A DNA stretch of 26,072 bases from Donghicola sp036139795. Its GTDB lineage: Bacteria; Pseudomonadota; Alphaproteobacteria; Rhodobacterales; Rhodobacteraceae. The stretch is taken from NCBI GenBank assembly GCA_036139795.1, contig JAYZYX010000293.1, forward strand, positions 1 through 26,072, in the 5' to 3' direction. Below, in pieces: positions 14,691-21,962 of the stretch. Every line of letters starts with the position of its first letter. Position 1 is the stretch's first letter. The notes beneath the pieces are model-generated. The model was not told the DNA's origin. It did no database searches and was given only the letters and a program-made list of their open reading frames with translations. A program made the position numbers and the translations under genes.

Positions 14691-15932
14691 TTATTCCGTG
14701 GCCCATGCAGGGCGGGGCGCTGCGGGCACGATGGTGCCGGTGCAGTCGCCAAATCCAATGGTGTATCCGTCGCCTTGGGCCCGTCCGCGCAAGGTCAGCC
14801 TGTCGCCGTCCTGCAAGAAGCTGCGCTGCTCGCCGGTGGGCAGGGTCAGGGGCTCTTTCCCGCCCCAGCTCAGCTCCAGCAGTGACCCGCGGCTGTCCGC
14901 CGAGGGGCCAGAGATTGTGCCCGATCCCAGCAGATCGCCCACCCGCATCGGGCAACCCGATGAGGTGTGGTGGCACAGCTGCTGCGCGGCGGAATAATAC
15001 ATGCGGGCATAGTTGGTGCGGGCGATGATCGTCTCATCCTTGCCCTCGGGGGCCAGTCCGATCTCAAGGTCGATGTCATACAGCATCGGGCCGGGTTCGG
15101 TCAGATAAGGCAGCAGCGGGCGGTCCCGTTCGGGCGTGCTGGTGCGGAAGGGTTGCAGCGCCGCGCGGGTCACGATCCACGGGCTGATGGTGGTGGCGGT
15201 GGCCTTTGATTGGAACGGGCCAAGGGGCTGGTATTCCCACGCCTGAATATCCCGCGCCGACCAGTCGTTCAGCAGCACATAGCCAAAGATCATCTCATCG
15301 GCTTCCGCGACCGAGACCATCCCGTCCGAGGGCTGGCCCACAATCGCGCCGAACTCCAGTTCCAGATCAAAGCGGGCCGAGATGCCAAAGCGCGGCAGCG
15401 CCTCATCGGGGGCTTTCAGCTGACCCCAAGGGCGACGCACATCCGTGCCACTGACCACGACCGAGGACGCCCGCCCGTTATAGCCGATCGGGATCGACAG
15501 CCAGTTCGGCGGCAGCGCGTTTTCAGGGTCGCGGAACATGCTGCCCACGTTGAAGGCGTGATCGCGGCTGGCATAGAAATCGGTGTATTCGCTGACGCGG
15601 AAAGGCATGCGCATCTGCACATCTGCCAAAGGCACCAGATGGGGCGCGACCGCAGCGCGGTGGGCATCATCAGACAGCAGTTGGGTCAGACGGGCGCGCA
15701 ATGCGTCCCAAACCTGCGGGCCAGCGGCCATCACCCCGTTCCATTCGGGGGCAGTGAACAGGGCCGTGTCCAGCCCGTGATCCACCTGCGCCACGTCCAG
15801 CACCTGATCGCCAATCGCCACCCCCATGCGGGGACCTTTGCCATCGTCAAAGACCCCGTAGGGCAGGTTGTTCAGGGGAAATTCACAGTCGGGCGCATTC
15901 GCGCTCTCGACCCAGCTTTTCAATAAAGGCAT
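14691..15932 (-). CDS. fahA: Fumarylacetoacetase
   Basis: A 413-residue cytoplasmic hydrolase that splits fumarylacetoacetate to fumarate and acetoacetate, the last step of homogentisate breakdown. The catalytic and metal residues of the family are visible: D118 and H125 in YTDFYASRDHAFNVG, E191 and E193 in LELEFGAIVG, and D223 in LLNDWSARDIQ. Spacing agrees with the mammalian enzyme. The later SGCPMRVGDLLGSGTISGP and the C-terminal GFGDCTGTIVPA are typical. The ATG at 15932 was chosen for the AGGA ribosome-binding site and the MPLLKSW start. A GC-rich hairpin lies between hmgA and this gene. Confidence 0.96.
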   Translation of the reverse strand: MPLLKSWVESANAPDCEFPLNNLPYGVFDDGKGPRMGVAIGDQVLDVAQVDHGLDTALFTAPEWNGVMAAGPQVWDALRARLTQLLSDDAHRAAVAPHLVPLADVQMRMPFRVSEYTDFYASRDHAFNVGSMFRDPENALPPNWLSIPIGYNGRASSVVVSGTDVRRPWGQLKAPDEALPRFGISARFDLELEFGAIVGQPSDGMVSVAEADEMIFGYVLLNDWSARDIQAWEYQPLGPFQSKATATTISPWIVTRAALQPFRTSTPERDRPLLPYLTEPGPMLYDIDLEIGLAPEGKDETIIARTNYARMYYSAAQQLCHHTSSGCPMRVGDLLGSGTISGPSADSRGSLLELSWGGKEPLTLPTGEQRSFLQDGDRLTLRGRAQGDGYTIGFGDCTGTIVPAAPRPAWATE

Positions 15933-16001
15933 CGTGTTTCCTTCTGCGCGCCGTGGGCCCATCGGGCTGGCGCGGCTTGGTCCATGTCTGTCAGAGCTGC
16001 C

Positions 16002-16024
16002 GCGCCGCCCGAACAGGGCGGCGC
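16002..16024 (-). other. Intercistronic GC hairpin between hmgA and fahA
   Basis: A perfect inverted repeat, GCGCCGCCC-gaaca-GGGCGGCGC, lies in the 99-base gap between hmgA and fahA. It lacks a following T-run in either direction, so it is unlikely to be a strong intrinsic terminator. An mRNA-stabilising or processing hairpin is more plausible. Confidence 0.5.
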
Positions 16025-16031
16025 CACCGGA

Positions 16032-17387
16032 TCACTTCACGCCCGGCGTGCCGTCGAACTTTTTCTCAAGGCTTTCCCAGCAGTCGATGTAATCGTCCTG
16101 AAGGGGCGCTTCTTTGCCGGCAAAGTCCGTCAGATGTTGGGGGAAGCGGGTCTCGAACATGAAGGACATGGTGTTATCCAGCTTCTCGGCCTTCAGTTCC
16201 GCGTTCGAAGCGCCCTCAAACGCATTCCGGTCCGGCCCGTGGGGCAGCATCATGTTGTGCAGGCTGACCCCGCCAGGGACAAAGCCCTGCGGTTTGGCGT
16301 CATACTGGCCGTAGATGTTGCCCATCAGCTCGGACATGATGTTCTTGTGGTACCACGGCGGGCGGAAGGTGTTCTCGGCCACCATCCAGCGTTCGCGGAA
16401 CAGCACGAAATCGATGTTCGCGGTGCCCGGCACGCCGGAAGGCGCAGTTAGCACGGTAAAGATCGACGGATCGGGGTGATCGAAGAGGATCGCGCCGACG
16501 GGGCAATAGGTGCGCAGATCGTATTTATAGGGCGCATAGTTGCCGTGCCATGCCACCACATCCAGCGGGCTTTGCCCGATCTTGGTTTCATGGAACTGGC
16601 CACACCATTTGACCGTCACGGTCGAGGGAACCTCGCGGTCCTCAAAGGCGGCGACGGGTGCTTTGAAATCACGGGGGTTCGCCATGCAGTTCGCGCCGAT
16701 GGGGCCACGGCCCGGAAGTTCGAACTTTTGCCCGTAGTTTTCACAGACAAAACCGCGGCACGGACCTTCCAGCACTTCGACACGGTAGACCAGACCACGG
16801 GGGATGATGGCGATCTCTTTAGGTTCCAGATCAATGATGCCCAATTCGGTGCAAAACCGCAGTCGGCCTTCTTGCGGGACCACCAGCAATTCGCTGTCGG
16901 CGCTGAAGAAATACGCGTCCTGCATCGAGGTGTTCACCAGATACACATGGGAGGCCATGCCGACCTGAGTGTTCACATCCCCCGCCGTGGTCATGGTGCG
17001 CATGCCGGTCAGCCACGTCAGCGGCGTGTCGGTGTGGGGCAGCGGGTCCCAGCGGTATTGGCCAAGGCTGGTGGCATCGGGCACCACATTGGGGGCCGAT
17101 TTCCAGTAAGGCAGATCGATGCGGGTATAGCGCGAGGAATGCTTGACGCTGGGGCGGATGCGATAGGTCCATGTCCGCTCGGGCGGGTTGGCGGTGAAGG
17201 CGGTGCCGGACAACTGTTCGCCGTACAGACCATATTCGCATCGCTGGGGCGAGTTCATGCCCTGCGGCAAGGCACCGGGCAGGGCTTCGGTTTCAAAATC
17301 ATTGGCCCAACCGGGCATATAACCTTCGTGCAGACCGGTCGCGCTGGCCGCGCGGATCATGCCTGCGGGCAAATCATGACGTGTCAT
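16032..17387 (-). CDS. hmgA: Homogentisate 1,2-dioxygenase
   Basis: A 451-residue iron(II) dioxygenase that opens the homogentisate ring to maleylacetoacetate. Iron ligands of the family are visible: H347 and E353 in WYHKNIMSE, and H383 in MLPHGPDRN. H304 in FDHPD corresponds to the catalytic His of the human enzyme, and all spacings agree. The N-terminus (GYMPGWANDFETEALPGALP, RCEYGLYGEQLSGTAF) is canonical. The ATG at 17387 follows a strong GGAGGAGG ribosome-binding site. It is the first gene of the long minus-strand catabolic operon and is driven by a promoter whose spacer is a palindrome, divergent from marR-maiA. Confidence 0.97.
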   Translation of the reverse strand: MTRHDLPAGMIRAASATGLHEGYMPGWANDFETEALPGALPQGMNSPQRCEYGLYGEQLSGTAFTANPPERTWTYRIRPSVKHSSRYTRIDLPYWKSAPNVVPDATSLGQYRWDPLPHTDTPLTWLTGMRTMTTAGDVNTQVGMASHVYLVNTSMQDAYFFSADSELLVVPQEGRLRFCTELGIIDLEPKEIAIIPRGLVYRVEVLEGPCRGFVCENYGQKFELPGRGPIGANCMANPRDFKAPVAAFEDREVPSTVTVKWCGQFHETKIGQSPLDVVAWHGNYAPYKYDLRTYCPVGAILFDHPDPSIFTVLTAPSGVPGTANIDFVLFRERWMVAENTFRPPWYHKNIMSELMGNIYGQYDAKPQGFVPGGVSLHNMMLPHGPDRNAFEGASNAELKAEKLDNTMSFMFETRFPQHLTDFAGKEAPLQDDYIDCWESLEKKFDGTPGVK

Positions 17388-17435
17388 AAAATCCTCCTCC
17401 TCGAACCGTCCGAATACATCGGATTCGCTGGGGTC

Positions 17436-17464
17436 AGTATTCGTTGCACTTGCAACGGTGTCAA
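17436..17464 (-). promoter_or_regulatory. hmgA operon promoter
   Basis: On the minus strand a perfect -35 TTGACA (17464-17459), a 17-base spacer and the -10 AATACT (17441-17436) form a strong sigma-70 promoter. The spacer consists almost entirely of the palindrome CGTTGCACTTGCAACG (plus-strand reading). This implies a leader of about 42 bases before hmgA. Confidence 0.7.
17442..17457. promoter_or_regulatory. Operator O1 in the hmgA promoter spacer
   Basis: CGTTGCACTTGCAACG has perfect 7-base arms around CT. It sits between the -35 and -10 of the hmgA promoter, so a bound MarR protein would block RNA polymerase. Confidence 0.65.
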
Positions 17465-17470
17465 TCTATT

Positions 17471-17486
17471 CGTTGCAATCGAAACC
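17471..17486. promoter_or_regulatory. Degenerate operator between the divergent promoters
   Basis: CGTTGCAATCGAAACC keeps one perfect CGTTGCA half-site and a weak second half. It lies between the two -35 elements, in line with the two full operators. Confidence 0.4.
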
Positions 17487-17489
17487 ATT

Positions 17490-17519
17490 TTGCGGAACAT
17501 TGCAATTGCAACGTATTAG
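17490..17519 (+). promoter_or_regulatory. marR-maiA promoter
   Basis: TTGCGG (17490-17495) and TATTAG (17514-17519) are separated by an 18-base spacer made up of the second operator. The -10 ends 19 bases before the marR ATG. Confidence 0.5.
17498..17513. promoter_or_regulatory. Operator O2 in the marR promoter spacer
   Basis: CATTGCAATTGCAACG matches O1 in all but one position of each arm scheme and has the same two-base centre. It lies exactly between the -35 and -10 candidates of the marR promoter, implying autoregulation. Confidence 0.6.
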
Positions 17520-17538
17520 AACAGGCGGCCCTATCGTC

Positions 17539-17979
17539 ATGCCCCAGACGCCCGAACCCTTTGATCTGTCGTCCTATATTCCTTACCGATTGGCGGTTGC
17601 CGCTGAACGGACCAGTGCGGCGCTGGCGCGCCGCTATCGGGACGAATTCGGCATCTCGGTCGCGGAATGGCGGGTCTTGGTTCATGTGTCGGACGCGGGC
17701 GCTGTGTCGATCCGCGACATTCACCAGCGGGTGCATCTTGAGAAATCCAAGGTCAGCCGCGCCGCCAGCCGTCTGGAAGAGGCGGGCTATCTGATCAAAG
17801 AGGTGAACGGTCAGGACCGCCGCCTGTTGGCCCTGCGCCTGACGGACAAGGGGCAAGACTTGATGGCGCAACTTTTGCCCATCGCGCAGGCGTTCCAGAC
17901 CCAGTTGAAGCAGTTGCTGGACAGCCAGTTAGACGCCTTTGACAGCGCCCTTCAGGTCTTGATGGAGGATGATCTGTGA
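17539..17979 (+). CDS. MarR-family regulator of the homogentisate genes
   Basis: A 146-residue MarR winged-helix regulator: FGISVAEWRVLVHVS, recognition helix LEKSKVSRAASRLEEAGYL and the DRR wing (GQDRRLLALRLTDKG). It is divergent from hmgA and overlaps maiA by four bases (GTGA), a layout expected of the local repressor. Operators O1 and O2 lie in both promoter spacers, so it likely represses both directions until an aromatic ligand (perhaps homogentisate or its precursor) binds; ligand and repressor role are inference. The ATG at 17539 was chosen because the longer in-frame start at 17458 lies within the operator region and upstream of the predicted promoter. It has no strong ribosome-binding site. 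Confidence 0.85.
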   Translation: MPQTPEPFDLSSYIPYRLAVAAERTSAALARRYRDEFGISVAEWRVLVHVSDAGAVSIRDIHQRVHLEKSKVSRAASRLEEAGYLIKEVNGQDRRLLALRLTDKGQDLMAQLLPIAQAFQTQLKQLLDSQLDAFDSALQVLMEDDL

Positions 17980-18593
17980 TCCGGCTTTATGACTACTGGC
18001 GCTCGTCCGCCAGCTATCGGGTGCGTATCGCTTTGGGGTTGGCGGGGCTGTCATGGGACACGGTGCCGGTTGATCTGGTCGCGGGGGCGCAGCGCAGCGC
18101 GGATCATCTGGAGCGTAACCCCCAAGGGCTTGTGCCGGTGCTAGAGATTGACGGCCTGCGCCTGACTCAATCGGTGGCGATTGTGGAATATCTGGATGAA
18201 ACGCGGTGCTTGGGGCTGCTACCCGCGGACCCCGTGGGCCGCGCCCGCGTGCGCGCCCTAAGTCATGCCATCGCTATGGATGTGCACCCCGTCTGCAATC
18301 TGCGCGTGGCCCGCCATGCGGTGGAGCAATCGGGCGGCGCGGTGACGATGGAGGGGTGGATGCAGCATTTCATCACCCCCGCCTTGCACGCGTTCGAGGC
18401 CGATCTGACGGGCGGCGACTATTGCTACGGCGCGGCGGTCAGTCTGGCCGATATCTGCCTGATGCCCCAGCTATACAATGCACGGCGCTGGGGCGTGGAC
18501 CTGTCACCGCTGCCGAAAATCCGCCGGATCGAGGGCGCTCTGGCCGACAATCCCGCCTTTGCCGCTGCCCATCCGGACCAAACGCCCCATTAG
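17976..18593 (+). CDS. maiA: Maleylacetoacetate isomerase (zeta-class GST)
   Basis: A 205-residue glutathione-dependent enzyme that turns maleylacetoacetate into fumarylacetoacetate, linking HmgA and FahA. The active-site motif SSASYRVRIAL is at residues 10-20. The thioredoxin domain has NPQGLVPVLEIDG and the LTQSVAIVEYLDE glutathione-binding segment. The C-terminal helical domain has HPVCNLRVA and YCYGAAVSLADICLMPQ. It starts at GTG, overlapping the marR stop, so it is translationally coupled to the regulator instead of lying in the hmgA operon. Its stop overlaps the convergent hpaR-like stop by four bases. Confidence 0.95.
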   Translation: MIRLYDYWRSSASYRVRIALGLAGLSWDTVPVDLVAGAQRSADHLERNPQGLVPVLEIDGLRLTQSVAIVEYLDETRCLGLLPADPVGRARVRALSHAIAMDVHPVCNLRVARHAVEQSGGAVTMEGWMQHFITPALHAFEADLTGGDYCYGAAVSLADICLMPQLYNARRWGVDLSPLPKIRRIEGALADNPAFAAAHPDQTPH

Positions 18594-19054
18594 CGGCCTT
18601 TGGAAAGGGTCTCGATCAGGGCTTCAAGTTCATCCAGCAGGGTTTCGATCCGGTCTTGCCCCAGCAGCTCTTCGATCTCGGCATAGATGGCGGCGCTTTT
18701 GGGGGCGACGCTTTTGATGAAATCGCTGCCCCCAGGCGTCAGAGCGACCAGCGTGCGCCGACCGTCCTTTTCGTCCTTGCGGGTGGTGATCAGCCCGCGC
18801 TGGTCCAGCGTTTTCAGGATGCGCGACAAGGACGGCGCCAGAACCGAGGCCCTTGCCGCCAGTTCGCTGGCATCCATCGCCTCGGTCTCCATCAGCACGC
18901 GCATCACGCGCCATTGCTGTTCGGTCACGTCATGGGCGGCGAGCATGGGGCGGAATCGCTCCATCACCTGTTCGCGGGCCCGCAGCAGCAGGATCGGCAA
19001 GGTGCGTCCCGTGCGGGACAGATGAAACCCGTCTTTTTCCAGTCTTTCAGCCAT
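18590..19054 (-). CDS. hpaR: HpaR-type MarR regulator of homoprotocatechuate operon
   Basis: A 154-residue MarR-family regulator resembling HpaR, the repressor of homoprotocatechuate catabolism. Motifs include LLLRAREQVMERFRPMLAAHDVTEQQWRVMRVL, followed by the recognition helix SVLAPSLSRILKTLDQRGL and the wing KDEKDGRRTLVALTPGG. It is divergent from hpaF, and the 97-base gap holds a perfect palindrome likely to be its operator. In known systems HpaR releases DNA when the pathway substrate is present. Its 3' end overlaps maiA by four bases in convergent orientation, so the two aromatic pathways abut directly. Confidence 0.88.
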   Translation of the reverse strand: MAERLEKDGFHLSRTGRTLPILLLRAREQVMERFRPMLAAHDVTEQQWRVMRVLMETEAMDASELAARASVLAPSLSRILKTLDQRGLITTRKDEKDGRRTLVALTPGGSDFIKSVAPKSAAIYAEIEELLGQDRIETLLDELEALIETLSKGR

Positions 19055-19102
19055 TTGGCCCCCAAGTCATCGCAGCCTGCATTTTGTTTCACAAGTTAAG
19101 TA

Positions 19103-19134
19103 TTGACAAGGCCCGATTCAGTTAACATGTTAAT
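19103..19134 (+). promoter_or_regulatory. hpa operon promoter with palindromic operator
   Basis: A perfect -35 TTGACA (19103-19108) is followed by the perfect 12-base palindrome TTAACATGTTAA (19122-19133), which covers the expected -10 region. The exact -10 is unclear: GTTAAT (19129-19134) has a 20-base spacer. The palindrome lies 18 bases before the hpaF ATG and is the best candidate HpaR operator. Confidence 0.5.
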
Positions 19135-19151
19135 CAACGGGAGGACGAGCC

Positions 19152-19541
19152 ATGCCACATCTTTCAATCGAGTATTCTGCCGGTTTGGAAAGCCGTGCCG
19201 ATCTGCCTGCCGCGCTGCGCCAGCTGCACGGGGCGATGGTGGAGACCGGCATCTTTCCCTTGGCCGGTATCCGCGTGCGCGCCTTTCGCGCCGATCATGT
19301 GATTGTGGCCGATGGCCTGCCCGAGAACGACTTTTGCGCCATGACACTAAGCGTCGGCGCAGGGCGCAGCACGGCGCAGTTGCAGGACGCAGGGCAGATC
19401 GTTTTCGACGCGGCCCGCGCGGCTTTCGCCGATCTGCTGGCCAACCCCCATTTTGCTCTTTCGCTGGAGATACGGGAAATCGAGCCCGAGCTGAGCTGGA
19501 AAGAGACCCCCATTCACGCCCGCCTCAAGGCTCAGAAATAG
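19152..19541 (+). CDS. hpaF: 5-carboxymethyl-2-hydroxymuconate Delta-isomerase
   Basis: A 129-residue cytoplasmic isomerase of the tautomerase superfamily, acting after HpaE in the homoprotocatechuate meta-cleavage pathway. It begins MPHLSIEYS, whose Pro2 is the catalytic proton carrier, and ends with EIREIEPELSWKETPIHARL, a family hallmark. Length is normal. The ATG has a GGGAGGA ribosome-binding site. It is the first gene of the hpa operon, with hpaE nine bases downstream. Confidence 0.93.
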   Translation: MPHLSIEYSAGLESRADLPAALRQLHGAMVETGIFPLAGIRVRAFRADHVIVADGLPENDFCAMTLSVGAGRSTAQLQDAGQIVFDAARAAFADLLANPHFALSLEIREIEPELSWKETPIHARLKAQK

Positions 19542-19550
19542 GAACACCAC

Positions 19551-21062
19551 ATGACGGTTCTGACTGATAATATCGCCAAAGCCCAAGGCTACATGGCCCG
19601 TTTTCGCCAGCATGGGGTGATGCACCATATCGGTGGGGCCTCGGTGCCCGCCATCAGTGGCCGGACGTTTGACACGGTCTCGCCGGTGGATCTGTCGGTG
19701 CTGGCCCCGGTCGCGCGGGGGGACGAGCAGGACATCGACGCTGCGGTCGCCGCTGCCAAGGCCGCCTTTGCCGGTTGGTCGCGGACACCTGGCGCGGAAC
19801 GTCGCCGCATCCTGATCAAGGTCGCCGAAGCGATTGAGGCCCGCGCCGAGGAAATCGCCTTCACCGAATGTATGGATACCGGCCAAGCCCTGCGCTTCAT
19901 GTCCAAGGCGGCGATCCGTGGGGCTGCGAACTTTCGTTTCTTTGCCGATCAGGCACCCACCGCCGAAGATGGCGCTGTAACCCGAACCCCCACGCAGATG
20001 AACACCACATCGCGTCGCCCCATCGGGCCGGTGGGGGTGATCACCCCGTGGAACACGCCCTTCATGCTGTCCACTTGGAAAATCGCCCCCGCGCTGGCCG
20101 CCGGTTGCACCGTGGTTCACAAACCTGCCGAGTTCAGCCCCATGACCGCCAAGCTGCTGGTCGAGATCGCCGAAGAGGCCGGTCTGCCCAAAGGCGTGCT
20201 GAACGTCGTGAACGGCTTTGGCGAGGACGCGGGCAAGCGCCTGACTGAACACCCCGATATCAAGGCCATTGCCTTTGTGGGCGAAAGCCGCACCGGATCA
20301 ATGATCATGGCCCAAGGGGCCAAGACGCTGAAGCGGGTGCATTTCGAACTGGGGGGCAAGAACCCCGTGATCGTCTTTGAAGATGCGGATCTGGATCGCG
20401 CCGTCGATGCGGCGACCTTCATGATCTATTCGTTGAATGGCGAACGCTGCACGTCCTCGTCCCGCCTGTTGGTGCAGTCCAGCGTCTATGATCAGGTCTG
20501 CGCCCGCGTGGCCGAGGTGGCCCGCAACATCAAGGTCGGACACCCGCTGGACCCCGAAACCGTGGTCGGCCCGTTGATCCATCCCGAACACGAAGCCAAG
20601 GTGCTGTCCTATTTCGAAAAGGCCCGCGATGAGGGCGCAACCATCGCTGCTGGCGGTGAAAAGCGGGGCGAGGCGGGCTGCTACGTGGCGCCGACCCTCT
20701 TCACCGGCGCCACCAACGACATGGCCATCGCGCAGGAAGAAATCTTTGGCCCCGTGCTAACTGCGATCCCCTTTGACGATAAAGAGGACGCCCTGCGCAT
20801 CGCCAATGACGTGGAATACGGTCTGGCCGCCTATCTGTGGACCAACGATCTGAACCGCGCCATGCGGATGACCGACCGGCTAGAGGCGGGAATGATGTGG
20901 GTGAACTCGGAAAACATCCGGCACCTGCCCACGCCCTTTGGCGGGGTCAAGGCCAGCGGGATCGGCCGCGACGGCGGGGACTGGTCCTTTGATTTCTATA
21001 TGGAAACTGTGAACGTCTGCTTTCCCCGCGCGTCGCACAGCATTCCGAAACTTGGCGGCTAA
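19551..21062 (+). CDS. hpaE: 5-carboxymethyl-2-hydroxymuconate semialdehyde dehydrogenase
   Basis: A 503-residue NAD-dependent aldehyde dehydrogenase that oxidises the ring-cleavage product of HpaD. The family motifs are present: GVITPWNTPFMLSTWK (cofactor region), FELGGKNP (general-base Glu) and NGERCTSSSR with the catalytic Cys, followed by EEIFGPVLTAIPFDD and PFGGVKASGIGRDGG. The C-terminal YMETVNVCFPR resembles HpaE. Assignment to this substrate rests on position between hpaF and hpaD as well as the sequence. An AGGA ribosome-binding site precedes the ATG. Confidence 0.93.
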   Translation: MTVLTDNIAKAQGYMARFRQHGVMHHIGGASVPAISGRTFDTVSPVDLSVLAPVARGDEQDIDAAVAAAKAAFAGWSRTPGAERRRILIKVAEAIEARAEEIAFTECMDTGQALRFMSKAAIRGAANFRFFADQAPTAEDGAVTRTPTQMNTTSRRPIGPVGVITPWNTPFMLSTWKIAPALAAGCTVVHKPAEFSPMTAKLLVEIAEEAGLPKGVLNVVNGFGEDAGKRLTEHPDIKAIAFVGESRTGSMIMAQGAKTLKRVHFELGGKNPVIVFEDADLDRAVDAATFMIYSLNGERCTSSSRLLVQSSVYDQVCARVAEVARNIKVGHPLDPETVVGPLIHPEHEAKVLSYFEKARDEGATIAAGGEKRGEAGCYVAPTLFTGATNDMAIAQEEIFGPVLTAIPFDDKEDALRIANDVEYGLAAYLWTNDLNRAMRMTDRLEAGMMWVNSENIRHLPTPFGGVKASGIGRDGGDWSFDFYMETVNVCFPRASHSIPKLGG

Positions 21063-21085
21063 CGCCATTCAGGGAGGAAGACAAA

Positions 21086-21937
21086 ATGGGTGAAATCGTA
21101 CTGGCAGCCAAGTGCACGCACGTGCCGACCATGCTGATGTCCGAACAGGAAGGCCCGATCTTTGGCAAACGACAAGCCGCCATTGACGGTCACTATGAAA
21201 TTGCCCGCCGCGCTAAGGCGCTGGGGGCCGATACGGTGGTGATCTGCGACACCCATTGGGTGATCAACGCGGGCTTTCACATCAACGCCAATCACCGCTT
21301 TCATGGGCTGTTCACCTCGAATGAATTCCCGCAGTTCATTCAGGACCTCGCGTATGACTATCAGGGCAATCCGGAACTGGGGGACGCCATCGCGAAAGAG
21401 GCGTCCGATCTGGGGGTCTATACCTTGTCGCACCATCTGGACTCGCTTGAGCTGGAATACGGCAGCCTTGTGCCCATGCGATTTATGAGCCGCGAGCATG
21501 ACATGAAGGTCGTCTCGGTCGCTGCGTGGTGCACGGTCCATGACCATCAGGAAAGCCGCGTTATCGGTCAGGCCATCCGCAAAGCGGTCGAGGCATCGGA
21601 CAGTAAGGTGCTGCTGGTCGCCTCTGGCTCACTCAGCCACAAGATTTGGGCGAACAAGGATTATGCGGCGAACAATGGCACCTTCACCATCAGTTCGGAA
21701 TTCAACCGGCAGATGGACCTGCATGTGCTTGAAATGTGGAAGAACGGCGATCACGCGACCTTCCTGAAGATGCTGCCCGAATACGCGCAGTTCTGCTGTG
21801 GCGAAGGGTCCATGCATGACACCGCCATGCTCTACGGTGCCCTTGGGTGGGACAGCTATGAGGGCAAATGCGAGGTCGTGACCGACTACTTCCCCAGTTC
21901 GGGGACGGGTCAGACCAACGTGATCTTCCCCGTCTGA
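21086..21937 (+). CDS. hpaD: 3,4-dihydroxyphenylacetate 2,3-dioxygenase
   Basis: A 283-residue extradiol ring-cleaving dioxygenase of the LigB (class III) family, the first step of homoprotocatechuate breakdown. Length equals that of the E. coli enzyme, and the line-up is close throughout: AAKCTHVPTM with a metal His, VICDTHWVINAGFHIN, a SNEFPQFI segment, SLELEYGSLVPMRFM with the metal Glu, ASGSLSH and GEGSMHDTAMLYGALGW, ending SSGTGQTNVIFPV. An excellent GGGAGGA ribosome-binding site precedes the ATG. Its presence shows that this replicon can open the homoprotocatechuate ring. Confidence 0.96.
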   Translation: MGEIVLAAKCTHVPTMLMSEQEGPIFGKRQAAIDGHYEIARRAKALGADTVVICDTHWVINAGFHINANHRFHGLFTSNEFPQFIQDLAYDYQGNPELGDAIAKEASDLGVYTLSHHLDSLELEYGSLVPMRFMSREHDMKVVSVAAWCTVHDHQESRVIGQAIRKAVEASDSKVLLVASGSLSHKIWANKDYAANNGTFTISSEFNRQMDLHVLEMWKNGDHATFLKMLPEYAQFCCGEGSMHDTAMLYGALGWDSYEGKCEVVTDYFPSSGTGQTNVIFPV

Positions 21938-21962
21938 TCAGAGCCAAAGCACAGGCAGACCC

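Noticed and set aside
13837..14997. A 386-codon open frame on the plus strand opposite the MBL-fold and fahA genes
   Set aside because: It is an antisense shadow of well-supported genes in GC-rich DNA, with no recognisable domain and no ribosome-binding site.
16002..16024. Intrinsic terminator ending hmgA transcription
   Set aside because: The stem is strong but no T-run follows on the minus strand, and fahA clearly belongs to the same pathway and direction.
19347..20252. A 301-codon minus-strand frame opposite hpaF and hpaE
   Set aside because: It is antisense to two clear pathway genes and has His/Gly/Arg-rich shadow composition.
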